64,000 nucleotides of DNA from Mesorhizobium sp. M4B.F.Ca.ET.203.01.1.1. GTDB taxonomy: Bacteria > Pseudomonadota > Alphaproteobacteria > Rhizobiales > Rhizobiaceae. Below the pieces are notes generated by a model. It was not told the origin of the DNA and did not search any database. It saw only the letters and a program-made list of their open reading frames with translations. The stretch covers positions 1-64,000 of the forward strand of contig NZ_SRUO01000016.1 in assembly GCF_004791025.1 (NCBI RefSeq), written 5' to 3'. Below, piece after piece: positions 45,190-54,438 of this stretch; within the stretch, counting starts at the first letter, position 1, and every line of letters starts with the position of its first letter. Position numbers and translations under genes: made by a program.

Positions 45190-46095
45190 ATGCCTTCCCT
45201 GTTCGACATATTCGCCCAGGCCCAGAACGGCGCCGGCATGCAGGCGCTGGCTCAGCAATTCGGGCTTTCGATGCAGCAGACCCAGGCCGCGGTCGAGGCG
45301 CTGCTGCCGGCCTTTTCGCAAGGGCTGCAGCGCAACACGGCCGACCCCTACGGGCTCGGCGCTTTCATGACGGCGATGGCGAGCGGCCAGCACGCCAAAT
45401 ATTTCGAGGACGCGACCCGGGCCTTCTCGCCGCAAGGCATCAACGAGGGCAACGGCATTCTTGGCCATCTGTTCGGCTCGAAGGAGCTGTCGCGGGCCGT
45501 CGCCAGCCAGGCCGCGCAAGCGACCGGTCTCAGCCAGCAGGTGCTGCAGCAGATGCTGCCGGCGATGGCCTCGATGATGATGGGCGGGCTGTTCAAGCAG
45601 ACCACCAACCAGATGCAGGCGGCGGGCGGCTTCGGCGGCGGCGGCAATCCGCTCGGCGAGATCATAGAGCAGATGATGCGACAGGCGGGCGGCAGCGCGC
45701 AGCATCAACAGGCGCCCAATCCCTACGGCGACAACCCGCTCGGCAAGGTGCTGCAGGACATGTTCGGCGGCGGCGCGCAGCAGCCGCAGAGCCAGCCGCA
45801 GCAGGCGCCCAATCCCTATGGCGACAACCCGCTCGGCAAGATGTTCGAGGAGATGCTGCGGCAAGGTGGCGGCGGTTTCGGCTTGCCCGGGGCCGAGCCG
45901 GCGCCGCAGCAACCGCAGGCGTCTCAGCCACGCCAGGCGCCACAGCCGCAGACCAATCCGAGCGGCAGGCCGCGGAACCCGTTCGACGATATCTTCGGCA
46001 AGATGTTCGAGACCGGCGCACAGCAGCGCGACGAGTATCAGAAGGGCATGGAGACGATCTTCGATCAGTTCAAGCGGGGCATGGATCGACGATAG
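45190..46095 (+). CDS. DUF937 protein with PNPYGDNPLGK repeats
   Basis: A 301-residue protein starting MPSLFDIFAQAQNGAGMQAL. Residues 1-150 are a DUF937 helical domain (LAQQFGLSMQQTQAAVEALL; GILGHLFGSKELSRAVASQA; LSQQVLQQMLPAMASMMMGG). The second half is a low-complexity G/Q/P-rich segment with tandem units of QAPNPYGDNPLGK (at about 177-190 and 203-216) each followed by an FxxMLRQ/QDMFGGG-like helix, then a C-terminal helix. Function unknown. ATG preceded by GGAGGAGAACCCA. A strong terminator follows at 46109. Confidence 0.85.
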   Translation: MPSLFDIFAQAQNGAGMQALAQQFGLSMQQTQAAVEALLPAFSQGLQRNTADPYGLGAFMTAMASGQHAKYFEDATRAFSPQGINEGNGILGHLFGSKELSRAVASQAAQATGLSQQVLQQMLPAMASMMMGGLFKQTTNQMQAAGGFGGGGNPLGEIIEQMMRQAGGSAQHQQAPNPYGDNPLGKVLQDMFGGGAQQPQSQPQQAPNPYGDNPLGKMFEEMLRQGGGGFGLPGAEPAPQQPQASQPRQAPQPQTNPSGRPRNPFDDIFGKMFETGAQQRDEYQKGMETIFDQFKRGMDRR

Positions 46096-46108
46096 CCCGA
46101 AAAGAAAA

Positions 46109-46132
46109 GCCCGGTCCTTGGGAGGACCGGGC
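46109..46132 (+). terminator. intrinsic terminator after the DUF937 gene
   Basis: GCCCGGTCCT (46109-46118) and AGGACCGGGC (46123-46132) form a 10-base perfect stem with a four-base loop, 13 bases after the stop. A T-rich tail is not obvious, so termination may be Rho-assisted. Confidence 0.6.
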
Positions 46133-46243
46133 AGCGTGCAGGCAGGCCGGGGGGAACCGGCAGGGAGTGGGGAGCCTGCATGAACCTTGGTCGCCGCGCC
46201 CCTTGAAAAGGCTCCGGGCGACCTGAATGCGCCGCCGGCTCGA

Positions 46244-46534
46244 TCAAGCCACCTTGCGGGCGAGATCCTCGATCGTGTCGACCCGGTCGCTGGCGATCGC
46301 GCGCAGCTTCACGGTCGGATCACGGCCAAAGGGCACGGCAACGGCGACGTGGAGGTCGGCGCGCGTCAGGCCGATGTCGGCGAGCTCGGCGTCCGACATC
46401 TCGCCGAGGCGATAGAATTCGCGGCGGTTTTTCCAGGCGCGGTAGGCATCGGCGACGGCATTGAGCACGCGCGTCGCAACGGCCGGACGCGTGGTGATGC
46501 GCGAGGTCTCGGTGGCGAAATCAAACGTGGTCAT
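46244..46534 (-). CDS. DUF1127 small protein
   Basis: A 96-residue protein with a central arginine-rich DUF1127 domain: YRAWKNRREFYRLGEMSDAE then LADIGLTRADLHVAVAVPFG, including the family core (NRREFYRLxxMSDxELADIGL). The long C-terminal extension makes it larger than the 45-residue minimal DUF1127 peptides. In Agrobacterium and Brucella such proteins respond to phosphate, carbon and RNA metabolism, and several are direct targets of VtlR. It is divergent from a VtlR/LsrB-like LysR gene 178 bases away. ATG with GGAGGA upstream. Confidence 0.88.
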   Translation of the reverse strand: MTTFDFATETSRITTRPAVATRVLNAVADAYRAWKNRREFYRLGEMSDAELADIGLTRADLHVAVAVPFGRDPTVKLRAIASDRVDTIEDLARKVA

Positions 46535-46654
46535 GTCAGTCCTCCTTCAGAGTCGAGCAGACGAAGCCGGGCAAACGTCGCTGGGAGGAGCGCCGTTCCG
46601 GTCTCGATTCACATGCCTTCATGTGGATGTTGGAGAATGTGCCACCGTGCAATT

Positions 46655-46680
46655 GATTAATCCAACGAATGTTTCTAATC
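46655..46680. promoter_or_regulatory. candidate LysR operator between DUF1127 and LysR genes
   Basis: GATTA and TAATC half-sites flank 16 bases in an AT-rich stretch 33 bases before the LysR start, forming a LysR-like inverted repeat. It is placed to control both divergent genes. Position fits; the motif itself is only suggestive. Confidence 0.4.
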
Positions 46681-46712
46681 TTTAGCATCAACATCAATGA
46701 TGGATTGGACCG

Positions 46713-47669
46713 ATGAAAGCGCCGCTCGATCTCGATCAGTTGCAGACCTTCATCTCGATCGCCGATACCGGCAGCTTCACCCGCGCGGCGGAAGAGGTGC
46801 ACCGGACGCAGTCGGCGGTGTCGATGCAGATGCGCCGGCTGGAGGAGCGGATCGGCAAGCCGCTGTTCGAAAAGGACGGCCGCACCAACAAGCTGACCGA
46901 GGAAGGCGACAGGCTGCTTTCCTATGCAAGGCGGCTGATCTTCCTCAACCGGGAGACGCTGGCCGCCTTCGACGACAAGCGGCTGGAAGGCACGATCCGC
47001 ATCGGCACGCCGGACGACTACGCCGACCGCTTCCTGCCGGAGATCATGGCGCGCTTCACGCGCTCCAATCCGCGGGTCGAGCTGACCGTCATCTGCGAGC
47101 CGACGCCCGGACTTGTCGAACACATCAAGCGCGGCAATCTCGACCTGGCCCTGGTGACGCACAACGACACGCGCGGCCAGTCGGAAGTGGTGCGGCGCGA
47201 GCCGCTGTTGTGGGTGACCTCGGCCAACCACGCCACGCATGAGCAGGAAATCCTGCCGATGGCCTTCGGCCGGCCGAACTGCATCTGGCGCCGCGCCGCC
47301 GTCGACGTGCTCGACCGGCAGAACCGCGAGTACCGCATCCTGTTCTCGAGCTTCTCGGCGACCGTCATCACCGCCGCGGTGCTTTCCGGCCTCGCGATCT
47401 CGGTGCTGCCCGAATGCGCGCTGCGGCCCGGCATGCGCGTGCTCGGCGAGGCAGACGGCTTCGGCACCCTGCCCGACTGCCGCATCGGCATCATGCGCGG
47501 CCAGACCTCGCAGCCGGAGATCGTCGACGCGCTTGCCCGCCACATCTGCGAAAGCCTCGACAACATATCGGTGCCGCTCGGCGAAGAGACGGGAAGCTTC
47601 GATTTCGCCGCGCTCGCCTTCACCAAGATGAAGCGGACCAAGCCGAACCAGATCATGCCGGGCTGGTAG
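46713..47669 (+). CDS. LysR regulator, VtlR/LsrB-like
   Basis: A 318-residue LysR regulator. The N-terminal helix-turn-helix reads LDQLQTFISIADTGSFTRAA, EEVHRTQSAVSMQMRRLEER, and the effector domain includes TIRIGTPDDYADRFLPEIMA, VICEPTPGLVEHIKRGNLDL and WVTSANHATHEQE. This profile fits LsrB of Sinorhizobium and VtlR of Brucella and Agrobacterium, which control membrane stress, virulence or symbiosis and DUF1127 genes. The nearby divergent DUF1127 gene supports this. ATG start. Ligand unknown. A long C-terminal tail KMKRTKPNQIMPGW is retained. Confidence 0.85.
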   Translation: MKAPLDLDQLQTFISIADTGSFTRAAEEVHRTQSAVSMQMRRLEERIGKPLFEKDGRTNKLTEEGDRLLSYARRLIFLNRETLAAFDDKRLEGTIRIGTPDDYADRFLPEIMARFTRSNPRVELTVICEPTPGLVEHIKRGNLDLALVTHNDTRGQSEVVRREPLLWVTSANHATHEQEILPMAFGRPNCIWRRAAVDVLDRQNREYRILFSSFSATVITAAVLSGLAISVLPECALRPGMRVLGEADGFGTLPDCRIGIMRGQTSQPEIVDALARHICESLDNISVPLGEETGSFDFAALAFTKMKRTKPNQIMPGW

Positions 47670-47677
47670 GGTCTTTC

Positions 47678-49906
47678 CTAGGCGCGCGCAGCCGCCGGCA
47701 CGACGTCGTGCGGCTTAGCCAGGCCGGAAAGGCCGAGCAACTGGGCCGGTTCGAGCGGTGGCGACAGGAAATAGCCCTGGAACTGCCGGCAACCCATGGC
47801 GACCAGCAGGATCTTCTGTGCCTCGGTCTCGACGCCCTCGGCGGTGACGTCGACGCCGAGCGCGACGGCGAGGTCGATCAGCGCCTTGACGATCGCCGCC
47901 GCATTGGCCTCGCCGTCGAGCAGCCGCACAAAGGAGCGGTCGATCTTGAGCTTGTCGATGGCGTGGCGGCGCAGATAGCTCAGCGACGAATAGCCGGTGC
48001 CGAAATCGTCGAGCACGATGCCGACACCGGACTCGCGCAAGGCCGTCAGAGCCGCCCGCGAGGCATCGCTGTTTTCCAGAAGCACGCTCTCGGTGATCTC
48101 GAGCTGCAGGCGCTGCGGCGCCAGGCCGGTATCGGCGAGGATCGATGCAACCTGTTCGGCAAAGCCGGCGTCACGCAACTGCAGCGGCGACACATTGACG
48201 GCGAGCCACGGCAATTCGGTGCGCACGGCGAAGCGGCAGGCTTCCTGCAGCACCCATGCGCCGAGCTGGCCGATCATGCCGCGCTCCTCGGCAATGGCGA
48301 TGAACTGCGCCGCCGGCAAGGCGCCGTGCACCTCATGCCCCCAGCGGATCAGCGCCTCCGCGCCGAGGATCGTCTTGCCGTTTGCCGCGAACACCGGCTG
48401 GTAGGCGAGCCCGATGCCGGTACCGCCATCGAGGGCCTTGCGAAGCTCGGTCTCGACCTTGCGCTTGCGCAAGAGAAGGTCGTCCATGTCGCCGGCGAAG
48501 ACCTGGTGCCGGCCGCGGCCATTCTTCTTGGCCTCGTAAAGCGCGATGTCGGCCTTGCGCAGCAGATCGTCGGCATCGATCTCGGCGCCGACCGACAGCG
48601 CGATGCCGATGCTGGCGCTGATGAAGACCTGATCGTCGATCAGCTTGAACGGCTCCTGCAGCTTCTGCAGCAGCCGCTCGGCAATATCCTCCGCGGCGCG
48701 GATATCGCGGATGTCGATGAGGATCAGCGCGAATTCGTCGCCGCCCAGGCGCGCCACGGTGTCGACTTCACGAACGGTATGCTGGAGCCTGGCCGCCGTC
48801 TGGCGCACCAGTTCGTCGCCAGCCGGATGGCCGAGCGTGTCATTGATATGCTTGAAGCGGTCGAGATCGAGGTAGAGCAGCGCCACTTTCCCCATATCGT
48901 GACCGGCCGTGTCGTGGGTGGTCCTGAGCAGGGCCCGCCGGAGCCGATCCTCGAACAGGGCGCGGTTGGGCAGACCCGTGAGCGTGTCGTGGAAAGCGAG
49001 GTATTGCGCCTCGTCCTGGCTGGTCTGCAGCGCCGACGATGCGCGGCGCAGGCGGCGCAGCAGGAAGGCGAGCACGCTCGCCGCGAGCAGCAGGCCGATT
49101 ATCAAGGCCGGGGCCGCCTTGCGCACCAGCGTCAGGCCGGGCCGTTCCTGGTCCCAGCCGATATAGCCGAGAATGACACCGCGAGAATCCAAGAGCGGAA
49201 TGGCAGCCGAGCCGGTCGGCTGCGACAGCGGCAGCAGATGCGCGCCGTCCAGCAGATATTTTTCGGCGATCTTGCCGATCACCTTGTCGCTGATGAACTC
49301 GACCGAGATGTGGAGGTATTCGCTGCCCGGTGCCTGGGTGAGCCGGTTCGTGCTGGGGACGAGCGGCATGATGCTGAGAATGGCCGGCTTGCCGCCGAGC
49401 GCCACCAGGTCCTCGCCGACCATCTTCGCCGGCGCGGCCGAAGCGTCCTCGCTCGGCGGCTCGGCCATCTTGGCGCGCAGATTTTCGATGGTGGGCAGCA
49501 ATGCGGGCGCGTCCTCGCCATAGACGGACGGGTCGAGCACCTTGCCTTCCCGCATGGCGTGAACCGGATGGTTTGCGGCATCCAGCACATAGACCCGGTT
49601 GTGGCCGTAATAGGAGTACATCCAGACGCTGAGGTTCTCCTCTATCCAGGCCTGGTTTCCCGCCTTCACGTTGATGATGGAATCATCCCAGACGGTCACG
49701 CTCTCCTGCTCGCGCTCCACCGCCGCGATCTGATCCTTCAAACCATTGGCAAAGAATATCTTTTGCCGCTCGAGCGAGACATGATCGGCCTGGGCAGTGG
49801 CGTAGAAGCCGAAGCCGACGACCATGGCCAGCGCGAAGGCGGCGAGCATCAGCACGGTCAGCGTGACCTGATGCGTCAATGGGCTGTTGCTTGCGCGTGC
49901 GCTCAT
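47678..49906 (-). CDS. CHASE4-GGDEF-EAL c-di-GMP signalling protein
   Basis: A 742-residue membrane protein. Residue 17-35 is an N-terminal helix; residues about 40-270 are a periplasmic CHASE4 sensor, followed by a second membrane helix (APALIIGLLLAASVLAFLLR). The GGDEF domain (about 305-465) has an intact RLGGDEFALIL active site. The EAL domain (about 475-735) has GAEALIRW, QLEITESVLLEN and DDFGTGYSSLSYLR, so it too could be active. It could make and break cyclic di-GMP, or one domain may be regulatory. ATG start. It converges on the LysR gene; only 8 bases separate their ends. Confidence 0.9.
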   Translation of the reverse strand: MSARASNSPLTHQVTLTVLMLAAFALAMVVGFGFYATAQADHVSLERQKIFFANGLKDQIAAVEREQESVTVWDDSIINVKAGNQAWIEENLSVWMYSYYGHNRVYVLDAANHPVHAMREGKVLDPSVYGEDAPALLPTIENLRAKMAEPPSEDASAAPAKMVGEDLVALGGKPAILSIMPLVPSTNRLTQAPGSEYLHISVEFISDKVIGKIAEKYLLDGAHLLPLSQPTGSAAIPLLDSRGVILGYIGWDQERPGLTLVRKAAPALIIGLLLAASVLAFLLRRLRRASSALQTSQDEAQYLAFHDTLTGLPNRALFEDRLRRALLRTTHDTAGHDMGKVALLYLDLDRFKHINDTLGHPAGDELVRQTAARLQHTVREVDTVARLGGDEFALILIDIRDIRAAEDIAERLLQKLQEPFKLIDDQVFISASIGIALSVGAEIDADDLLRKADIALYEAKKNGRGRHQVFAGDMDDLLLRKRKVETELRKALDGGTGIGLAYQPVFAANGKTILGAEALIRWGHEVHGALPAAQFIAIAEERGMIGQLGAWVLQEACRFAVRTELPWLAVNVSPLQLRDAGFAEQVASILADTGLAPQRLQLEITESVLLENSDASRAALTALRESGVGIVLDDFGTGYSSLSYLRRHAIDKLKIDRSFVRLLDGEANAAAIVKALIDLAVALGVDVTAEGVETEAQKILLVAMGCRQFQGYFLSPPLEPAQLLGLSGLAKPHDVVPAAARA

Positions 49907-50028
49907 GCGTTCCTGGCCAGCTGCGTTGCCGACAAGTCAAAGCAAATCGGGCTTAAGATCGCGTTATAATATTAGCGCGGATTGAGCGCCGCCTTGACGC
50001 GGACGGGCAACCACCCCTCAATCGGCCC

Positions 50029-51591
50029 ATGAGCGATACGGCATCCGAATCACGCAGCAATGCCACCGAATACACGGTGAGCGAGATTTCCGGCGCGCTG
50101 AAGCGCACGGTCGAGGACGCGTTCGGCAATGTGCGGGTGCGCGGCGAGATTTCAGGCTACCGCGGCCCGCATTCGTCCGGCCACGCCTATTTCGCATTGA
50201 AGGACGACCGCGCGCGGCTCGATGCCGTGGTGTGGAAGACCACGATGAGCCGGCTGAAATTCCGTCCCGAGGAAGGGATGGAGGTGATCGCCACCGGCAG
50301 GCTGACGACCTATCCCGGCAAGTCCAATTACCAGATCGTCATCGACAATCTGGAACCGGCCGGTGCCGGCGCGCTGATGGCGCTGCTCGAGGAACGCAAG
50401 CGCCGTCTGCAGGCCGAGGGCCTGTTCGAGGCCGGCCGCAAGCGGCGGCTGCCGTTCATGCCCGGCGTCATCGGCGTCGTCACCTCGCCGACCGGCTCGG
50501 TGATCCGCGACATCATCCACCGCATCAAGGACCGCTTCCCGCTGCACGTCCTGGTCTGGCCGGTCAGGGTGCAGGGCGAGACGGCGGGCGCGGAAGTGAC
50601 CGCCGCGGTCAACGGCTTCAACGCGCTCGCCCGGGATGGCGCCATCCCTCATCCCGACGTGCTGATCGTGGCGCGCGGCGGCGGCAGCCTCGAGGATCTC
50701 TGGGGCTTCAACGACGAGGGCCTGGCGCGCGCGGTCGCCGCCTCGCGCATTCCGGTCATCTCCGCCGTCGGCCACGAGACGGACTGGACGCTGATCGACT
50801 TCGCCGCCGACATGCGGGCGCCGACGCCGACGGGCGCGGCCGAGATCGCCGTGCCGGTCAGGGCCGACCTCGAAGCGACGCTGGCAAGCCTCGCAGCACG
50901 GCTCAGAGCTTGCGCCTTGCGCAATCTCGATCGCAAGCGCCAGGCGGTGCGCGCGGCGGCGCGGGCGCTGCCCTCGCCCGACCAGTTGTTGGCCCTGCCA
51001 CGCCGCCGCTTCGACGAGGCGACGAGCCGGCTCGGCCGGGCCCTGACGGTGAGCATCGAGCGCAAGCGCGCAAGGCTGGAGCGGCAGCGGCTGACGCCCG
51101 CCACACTCTCCCGCCGCATCAACGAAGCGCGCACGCTGACCGGCCGCGATCTCGCCCGCGCGCAGGCGGCGTTCTTTGCCATCGCGCGCGAGAGGCGGGC
51201 ACGCTTCAAACGCACCGCCGCAAGGCTGTCGCCGGCGCCGATCGTCAGGCGTCAGAAGGCTCAAGGCGACGCTCTGACCGGGCTGACGCGGCGCCAGGAC
51301 CATGCCATCGCGAGACGGCTGGACCGGTTGCGCGCGAGCCTGACCCAGGCCGACCGGCTTTTGTCGACGCTGTCGCACAAGGCGGTGCTGGCGCGCGGCT
51401 TCGCGCTGGTCAAGGATGCCGAAGGCGCGGTGATCAAGCTGGCGGCGGACGTGGTACCAGGGGCGGCGCTGTCGCTGGAATTCGCCGACGGCAGCGCCGA
51501 CGCGGTCGCCACCGGCGGCGGCGCGCGGCCCAAGGCGTCGGCCAAACCAGCCAAGCCAAGGGAGCCGGGCAATCAAGGCTCGCTGTTCTGA
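50029..51591 (+). CDS. xseA: exodeoxyribonuclease VII large subunit
   Basis: A 520-residue XseA. The N-terminal OB-fold carries VRVRGEISGYRGPHSSGHAY and FALKDDRARLDAVVWKTTM; the nuclease core GVIGVVTSPTGSVIRDIIHR and VARGGGSLEDLWGFNDEGLA and AVGHETDWTLIDFAADMRAP contains the conserved glycine-rich and D-x-x-D residues. A long helical region at 290-430 binds XseB. It helps process DNA ends and recombination intermediates. ATG start. The peptidase gene begins 8 bases after the stop, so they are probably cotranscribed. Confidence 0.94.
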   Translation: MSDTASESRSNATEYTVSEISGALKRTVEDAFGNVRVRGEISGYRGPHSSGHAYFALKDDRARLDAVVWKTTMSRLKFRPEEGMEVIATGRLTTYPGKSNYQIVIDNLEPAGAGALMALLEERKRRLQAEGLFEAGRKRRLPFMPGVIGVVTSPTGSVIRDIIHRIKDRFPLHVLVWPVRVQGETAGAEVTAAVNGFNALARDGAIPHPDVLIVARGGGSLEDLWGFNDEGLARAVAASRIPVISAVGHETDWTLIDFAADMRAPTPTGAAEIAVPVRADLEATLASLAARLRACALRNLDRKRQAVRAAARALPSPDQLLALPRRRFDEATSRLGRALTVSIERKRARLERQRLTPATLSRRINEARTLTGRDLARAQAAFFAIARERRARFKRTAARLSPAPIVRRQKAQGDALTGLTRRQDHAIARRLDRLRASLTQADRLLSTLSHKAVLARGFALVKDAEGAVIKLAADVVPGAALSLEFADGSADAVATGGGARPKASAKPAKPREPGNQGSLF

Positions 51592-51599
51592 GGCGCGGC

Positions 51600-52724
51600 A
51601 TGACAGGACATGATCCGCATTTCCTGACGCCGTCCCGAAAGCAGCGCGCCCGCGCTTTCGGCATCGGCTTCGACGGCACGCCCGGGGAGTTCAATGCCAT
51701 CACCGACGTGCCGGGCGTTTCGGTGGGCTATACGACGCTGATCTCGGGCGACGGGCCGCTGGTCGTCGGCAAGGGGCCGGTGCGCACCGGCGTGACCGCC
51801 ATCCTGCCCAGGCCGATTGCTGAACTCGCGACGCCGGTCTTTGCCGGCGTCTTCAGCCAGAACGGCAACGGCGAACTGACGGGAACGCACATCATCGAGG
51901 AGACCGGCGCCTTCAATTTCCCGGTCACCATCACCAACACGCATTCCTGCGGCGTCACCCGCGACGGCGCGCTGCGCTGGATGCACAAGGTGCTGCCGGC
52001 CGCGCTCGACACAGGCTGGGGCCTGCCGGTGGCGGCGGAGACCTTTGACGGCTTCCTCAACGATATCAACGGCCATCATGTCAGCTTCGACGACGTTGCC
52101 GGCGCGCTCGACAGCGCTGCCACCGGCGCTATCGAGGAAGGCAGCGTCGGCGGCGGCACCGGCATGATCACCTTCGGCTTCAAGGCCGGGTCCGGCACCG
52201 CATCGCGCATCGTCGCATGGCAGGACAGCCGCTACACCGTCGGGGTGTTCGTGCAGGCGAATTTCGGCAAGCGGCGCAATTTCACCCTGCGCGGCCAGCG
52301 CGTCGGGCCGGATCTCGCCGAACCAGCGATCCGCGAAGGCACGCCGCGCGCCGAAAAGGGTTCGATCATCGCCATCGTCGCCACCGACGCGCCGTTCCAG
52401 CCGCATCAGATGAAGCGGCTGGCAAGGCGTGTGCCGCTCGGCATCGCCATGACCGGCGGCTACGGCTACCACAGCTCGGGCGACATTTTTCTTGCCTTCT
52501 CGACCGCCAACCCGGAGGCTGCGCTCGGACCGTCAGGACGGATCGCGCATGCCGATTTCGTTCCGGACGTCGATATCGATCCGTTTTTCGATGCGGTGGT
52601 GCAAGGGGTGGAGGAAGCGATCCTCAACGCGCTGGTCGCCAATGAGGACATGACAGGGCGGGACGGCAATTTCGTGCCGGTGCTGCCGAAGGCCTGGCTT
52701 CAGGCCAAATTCCCGAAAGGGTAG
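51600..52724 (+). CDS. P1-family aminopeptidase (DmpA-like)
   Basis: A 374-residue self-processing N-terminal nucleophile hydrolase of the DmpA/BapA family. It has the early motif FGIGFDGTPGEFNAITDVPG, the processed Gly-Ser site with ATGAIEEGSVGGGTGMITFG (SVGGGTGM is the nucleophile serine region), and late SIIAIVATDAPFQPHQMKRL and YGYHSSGDIFLAFSTANPEA. Such enzymes release N-terminal D- or beta-amino acids. The ATG has a GAGG site and follows xseA by 8 bases. Substrate unknown. Confidence 0.85.
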   Translation: MTGHDPHFLTPSRKQRARAFGIGFDGTPGEFNAITDVPGVSVGYTTLISGDGPLVVGKGPVRTGVTAILPRPIAELATPVFAGVFSQNGNGELTGTHIIEETGAFNFPVTITNTHSCGVTRDGALRWMHKVLPAALDTGWGLPVAAETFDGFLNDINGHHVSFDDVAGALDSAATGAIEEGSVGGGTGMITFGFKAGSGTASRIVAWQDSRYTVGVFVQANFGKRRNFTLRGQRVGPDLAEPAIREGTPRAEKGSIIAIVATDAPFQPHQMKRLARRVPLGIAMTGGYGYHSSGDIFLAFSTANPEAALGPSGRIAHADFVPDVDIDPFFDAVVQGVEEAILNALVANEDMTGRDGNFVPVLPKAWLQAKFPKG

Positions 52725-52762
52725 TCGCTGCCTGGGACAGGCGCGCCCCGCCCGGGTCTAGC

Positions 52763-53014
52763 TCACTCGGACGGCTTGTTCGGATGGGTTTCTTGCTCGG
52801 CCTCGGCGGCCTCTTCGAGGCGCGATGCGATCAATTCCTTGATGTCGCCGACCTCTTCCTGGATGTCCTCAAGAAGAATGCCCTCCTCGGCCGCCTTGGC
52901 CGCGCATTCCCTGGCGAGGGTCTCGGCCTGCGTGTCGATCTTTACCGGCGAGTGCTGGCAATGGACCTTCTCGCCAATCCACCCCCGCAAGAACTCGATC
53001 GCATGTTCACTCAT
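52763..53014 (-). CDS. DUF768 small protein
   Basis: An 83-residue acidic protein starting MSEHAIEFLRGWIGEKVHCQ with the DUF768 layout: an N-terminal FLxxWI helix, a polar loop and a C-terminal helix ending in E-rich sequence (ILLEDIQEEVGDIKELIASR). DUF768 is mainly a Mesorhizobium family, supporting the organism guess. Function unknown. ATG start; it converges on the peptidase gene 38 bases away. Confidence 0.8.
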   Translation of the reverse strand: MSEHAIEFLRGWIGEKVHCQHSPVKIDTQAETLARECAAKAAEEGILLEDIQEEVGDIKELIASRLEEAAEAEQETHPNKPSE

Positions 53015-53526
53015 ACTGCTTTTCCCTAGCGGCTATGCCGGTTGGTAATCATAAACGTCGGCACCCCGCAAAGGATGCATGCACCCATTCCAGCCGAGTC
53101 GGCATCGCCCGGCAAGTTGATCTTGCCCGAGGTCCACAGCGTGCGAGAGGAGGGAAGCGTCAAGGGACACGTTCTGATCGTTGAGGATGATGGTGGAGGT
53201 GGCTGGGATACCCAGCATCATGCTATTGTTTCTATTTTGCTTTTCCGGTTTTCAGACCGATTTGCATCACAATAGGTGTCAGCACATTCGCAGCGCCGTC
53301 GACCGCCCAATACCCGGGGCGCGTCGCCGAAGCCGCCGGTATATAGTGATATCCTCATGCGATGTCGACTCTCCTGGTTGCGGTGCTTCTTTCCGCCGCA
53401 ATGAGGGGTCTGCCGGGGGCTGTCGGCGGCGTGGCAGGCCGGCAGCCCCGAACTGGCACCCGACCATCGGCGTTGCCGTTTCGCCGGGGCAGATGGCATT
53501 GGCCGCATTGCGGCGCATCCGTGGTG
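53015..53526. other. 511-base intergenic region with possible gene scars
   Basis: No supported gene. Around 53165-53210 the plus strand reads VKGHVLIVEDDGGG, resembling the start of a response-regulator receiver domain, but it ends at once, so it is at most a scrap. The region lies downstream of the DUF768 promoter and the final permease. Nothing else is recognised. Confidence 0.4.
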
Positions 53527-54438
53527 CTAGCGCTCGAAAGGCTCTCCCAGCGAAGCAACGCCGTTGAGCTTGAGCAGCCGCCGGTTCGACGAGATGATGC
53601 CAAGCACGATGACTGTCACGAGATAGGGCAGGCTCGACAGAAGTTGCGAGGAAACGCCCAGCCCGGTCGCCTGCGCCGCCAGACTTGCCAGGGACACGGC
53701 GCCGAAGAGACACGCGCCGAGAAAGATACGGCTGGTGAGCCAGGTGCCGAAGACGACCAGCGCAATCGCAATCCAGCCGCGCCCGGCGATCATGCCATCG
53801 GCCCACAGCGGCGTGTAGACCACGGCTGCGTAGGCGCCGGCAAAACCCGCCAGCACGCCGCCGAAGGCGACGGCGGCGAAGCGCACGGCGATCACCGGAT
53901 AGCCGAGCGCATGCGCCGCCTTGGGGTTCTCGCCGACGGCGCGGACGACGAGACCGGTCTTGGTGTAGGCGAACGTCGCCCAGATGGCGACGGTCGCGGC
54001 AAGCGAAAGCCACACGACAATGTCCTGGGCGAACAGGCCGCCGACGACCGGGATATCCGACAGCCAGGGCAATGACAGCTTCGGCAGCCCCCTGACCGTG
54101 AGGCTCTCATAGCTCTTGCCGAACAGCGCCGAGAGGCCCTGGCCGAGTATGCCTATGGCGAGGCCGACCGCGACCTGGTTGGCGCGGAATCCCAGCGCGA
54201 TGACGGCAAAGACTAGGGAAAGCGCAGCACTGGCAAGGCCGGCGGCGAGGAAGCCGAGCAGATGCCCGCCGCCCTGATAGACGACGATGAAAGCAATCAC
54301 GGCGCCGAGGGCCATCAGTCCCTCGACGCCGAGATTGAGGACGCCGGCCCGCTCGGCCACCAGTTCGCCGAGCGCCGCCAGAAGGAACGGCGTGGCTGCC
54401 GCCAGCATCCCGGCGACGATGAACTCAACGGCGTTCAT
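53527..54438 (-). CDS. BMP-type ABC transporter permease 2
   Basis: A 303-residue inner-membrane permease of the branched-chain/nucleoside (BMP) class. It has about nine hydrophobic helices and the family EAA-like loop FAYTKTGLVVRAVGENPKAA. N-terminus NAVEFIVAGMLAAATPFLLA and ELVAERAGVLNLGVEGLMAL match the second permease of nucleoside uptake systems. Its start overlaps the first permease stop by four bases (ATGA). Last gene of the eight-gene purine operon. The transported solute should match the BMP protein. Confidence 0.88.
   Translation of the reverse strand: MNAVEFIVAGMLAAATPFLLAALGELVAERAGVLNLGVEGLMALGAVIAFIVVYQGGGHLLGFLAAGLASAALSLVFAVIALGFRANQVAVGLAIGILGQGLSALFGKSYESLTVRGLPKLSLPWLSDIPVVGGLFAQDIVVWLSLAATVAIWATFAYTKTGLVVRAVGENPKAAHALGYPVIAVRFAAVAFGGVLAGFAGAYAAVVYTPLWADGMIAGRGWIAIALVVFGTWLTSRIFLGACLFGAVSLASLAAQATGLGVSSQLLSSLPYLVTVIVLGIISSNRRLLKLNGVASLGEPFER

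Noticed and set aside
47414..49969. 851-residue open frame opposite the GGDEF-EAL gene
   Set aside because: Shadow of a clear signalling gene on the other strand, extended by chance through neighbouring sequence.
53042..53275. Possible truncated response regulator (VLIVEDD)
   Set aside because: Only about ten residues resemble a receiver domain and the frame then has no further match; chance or a tiny scar.
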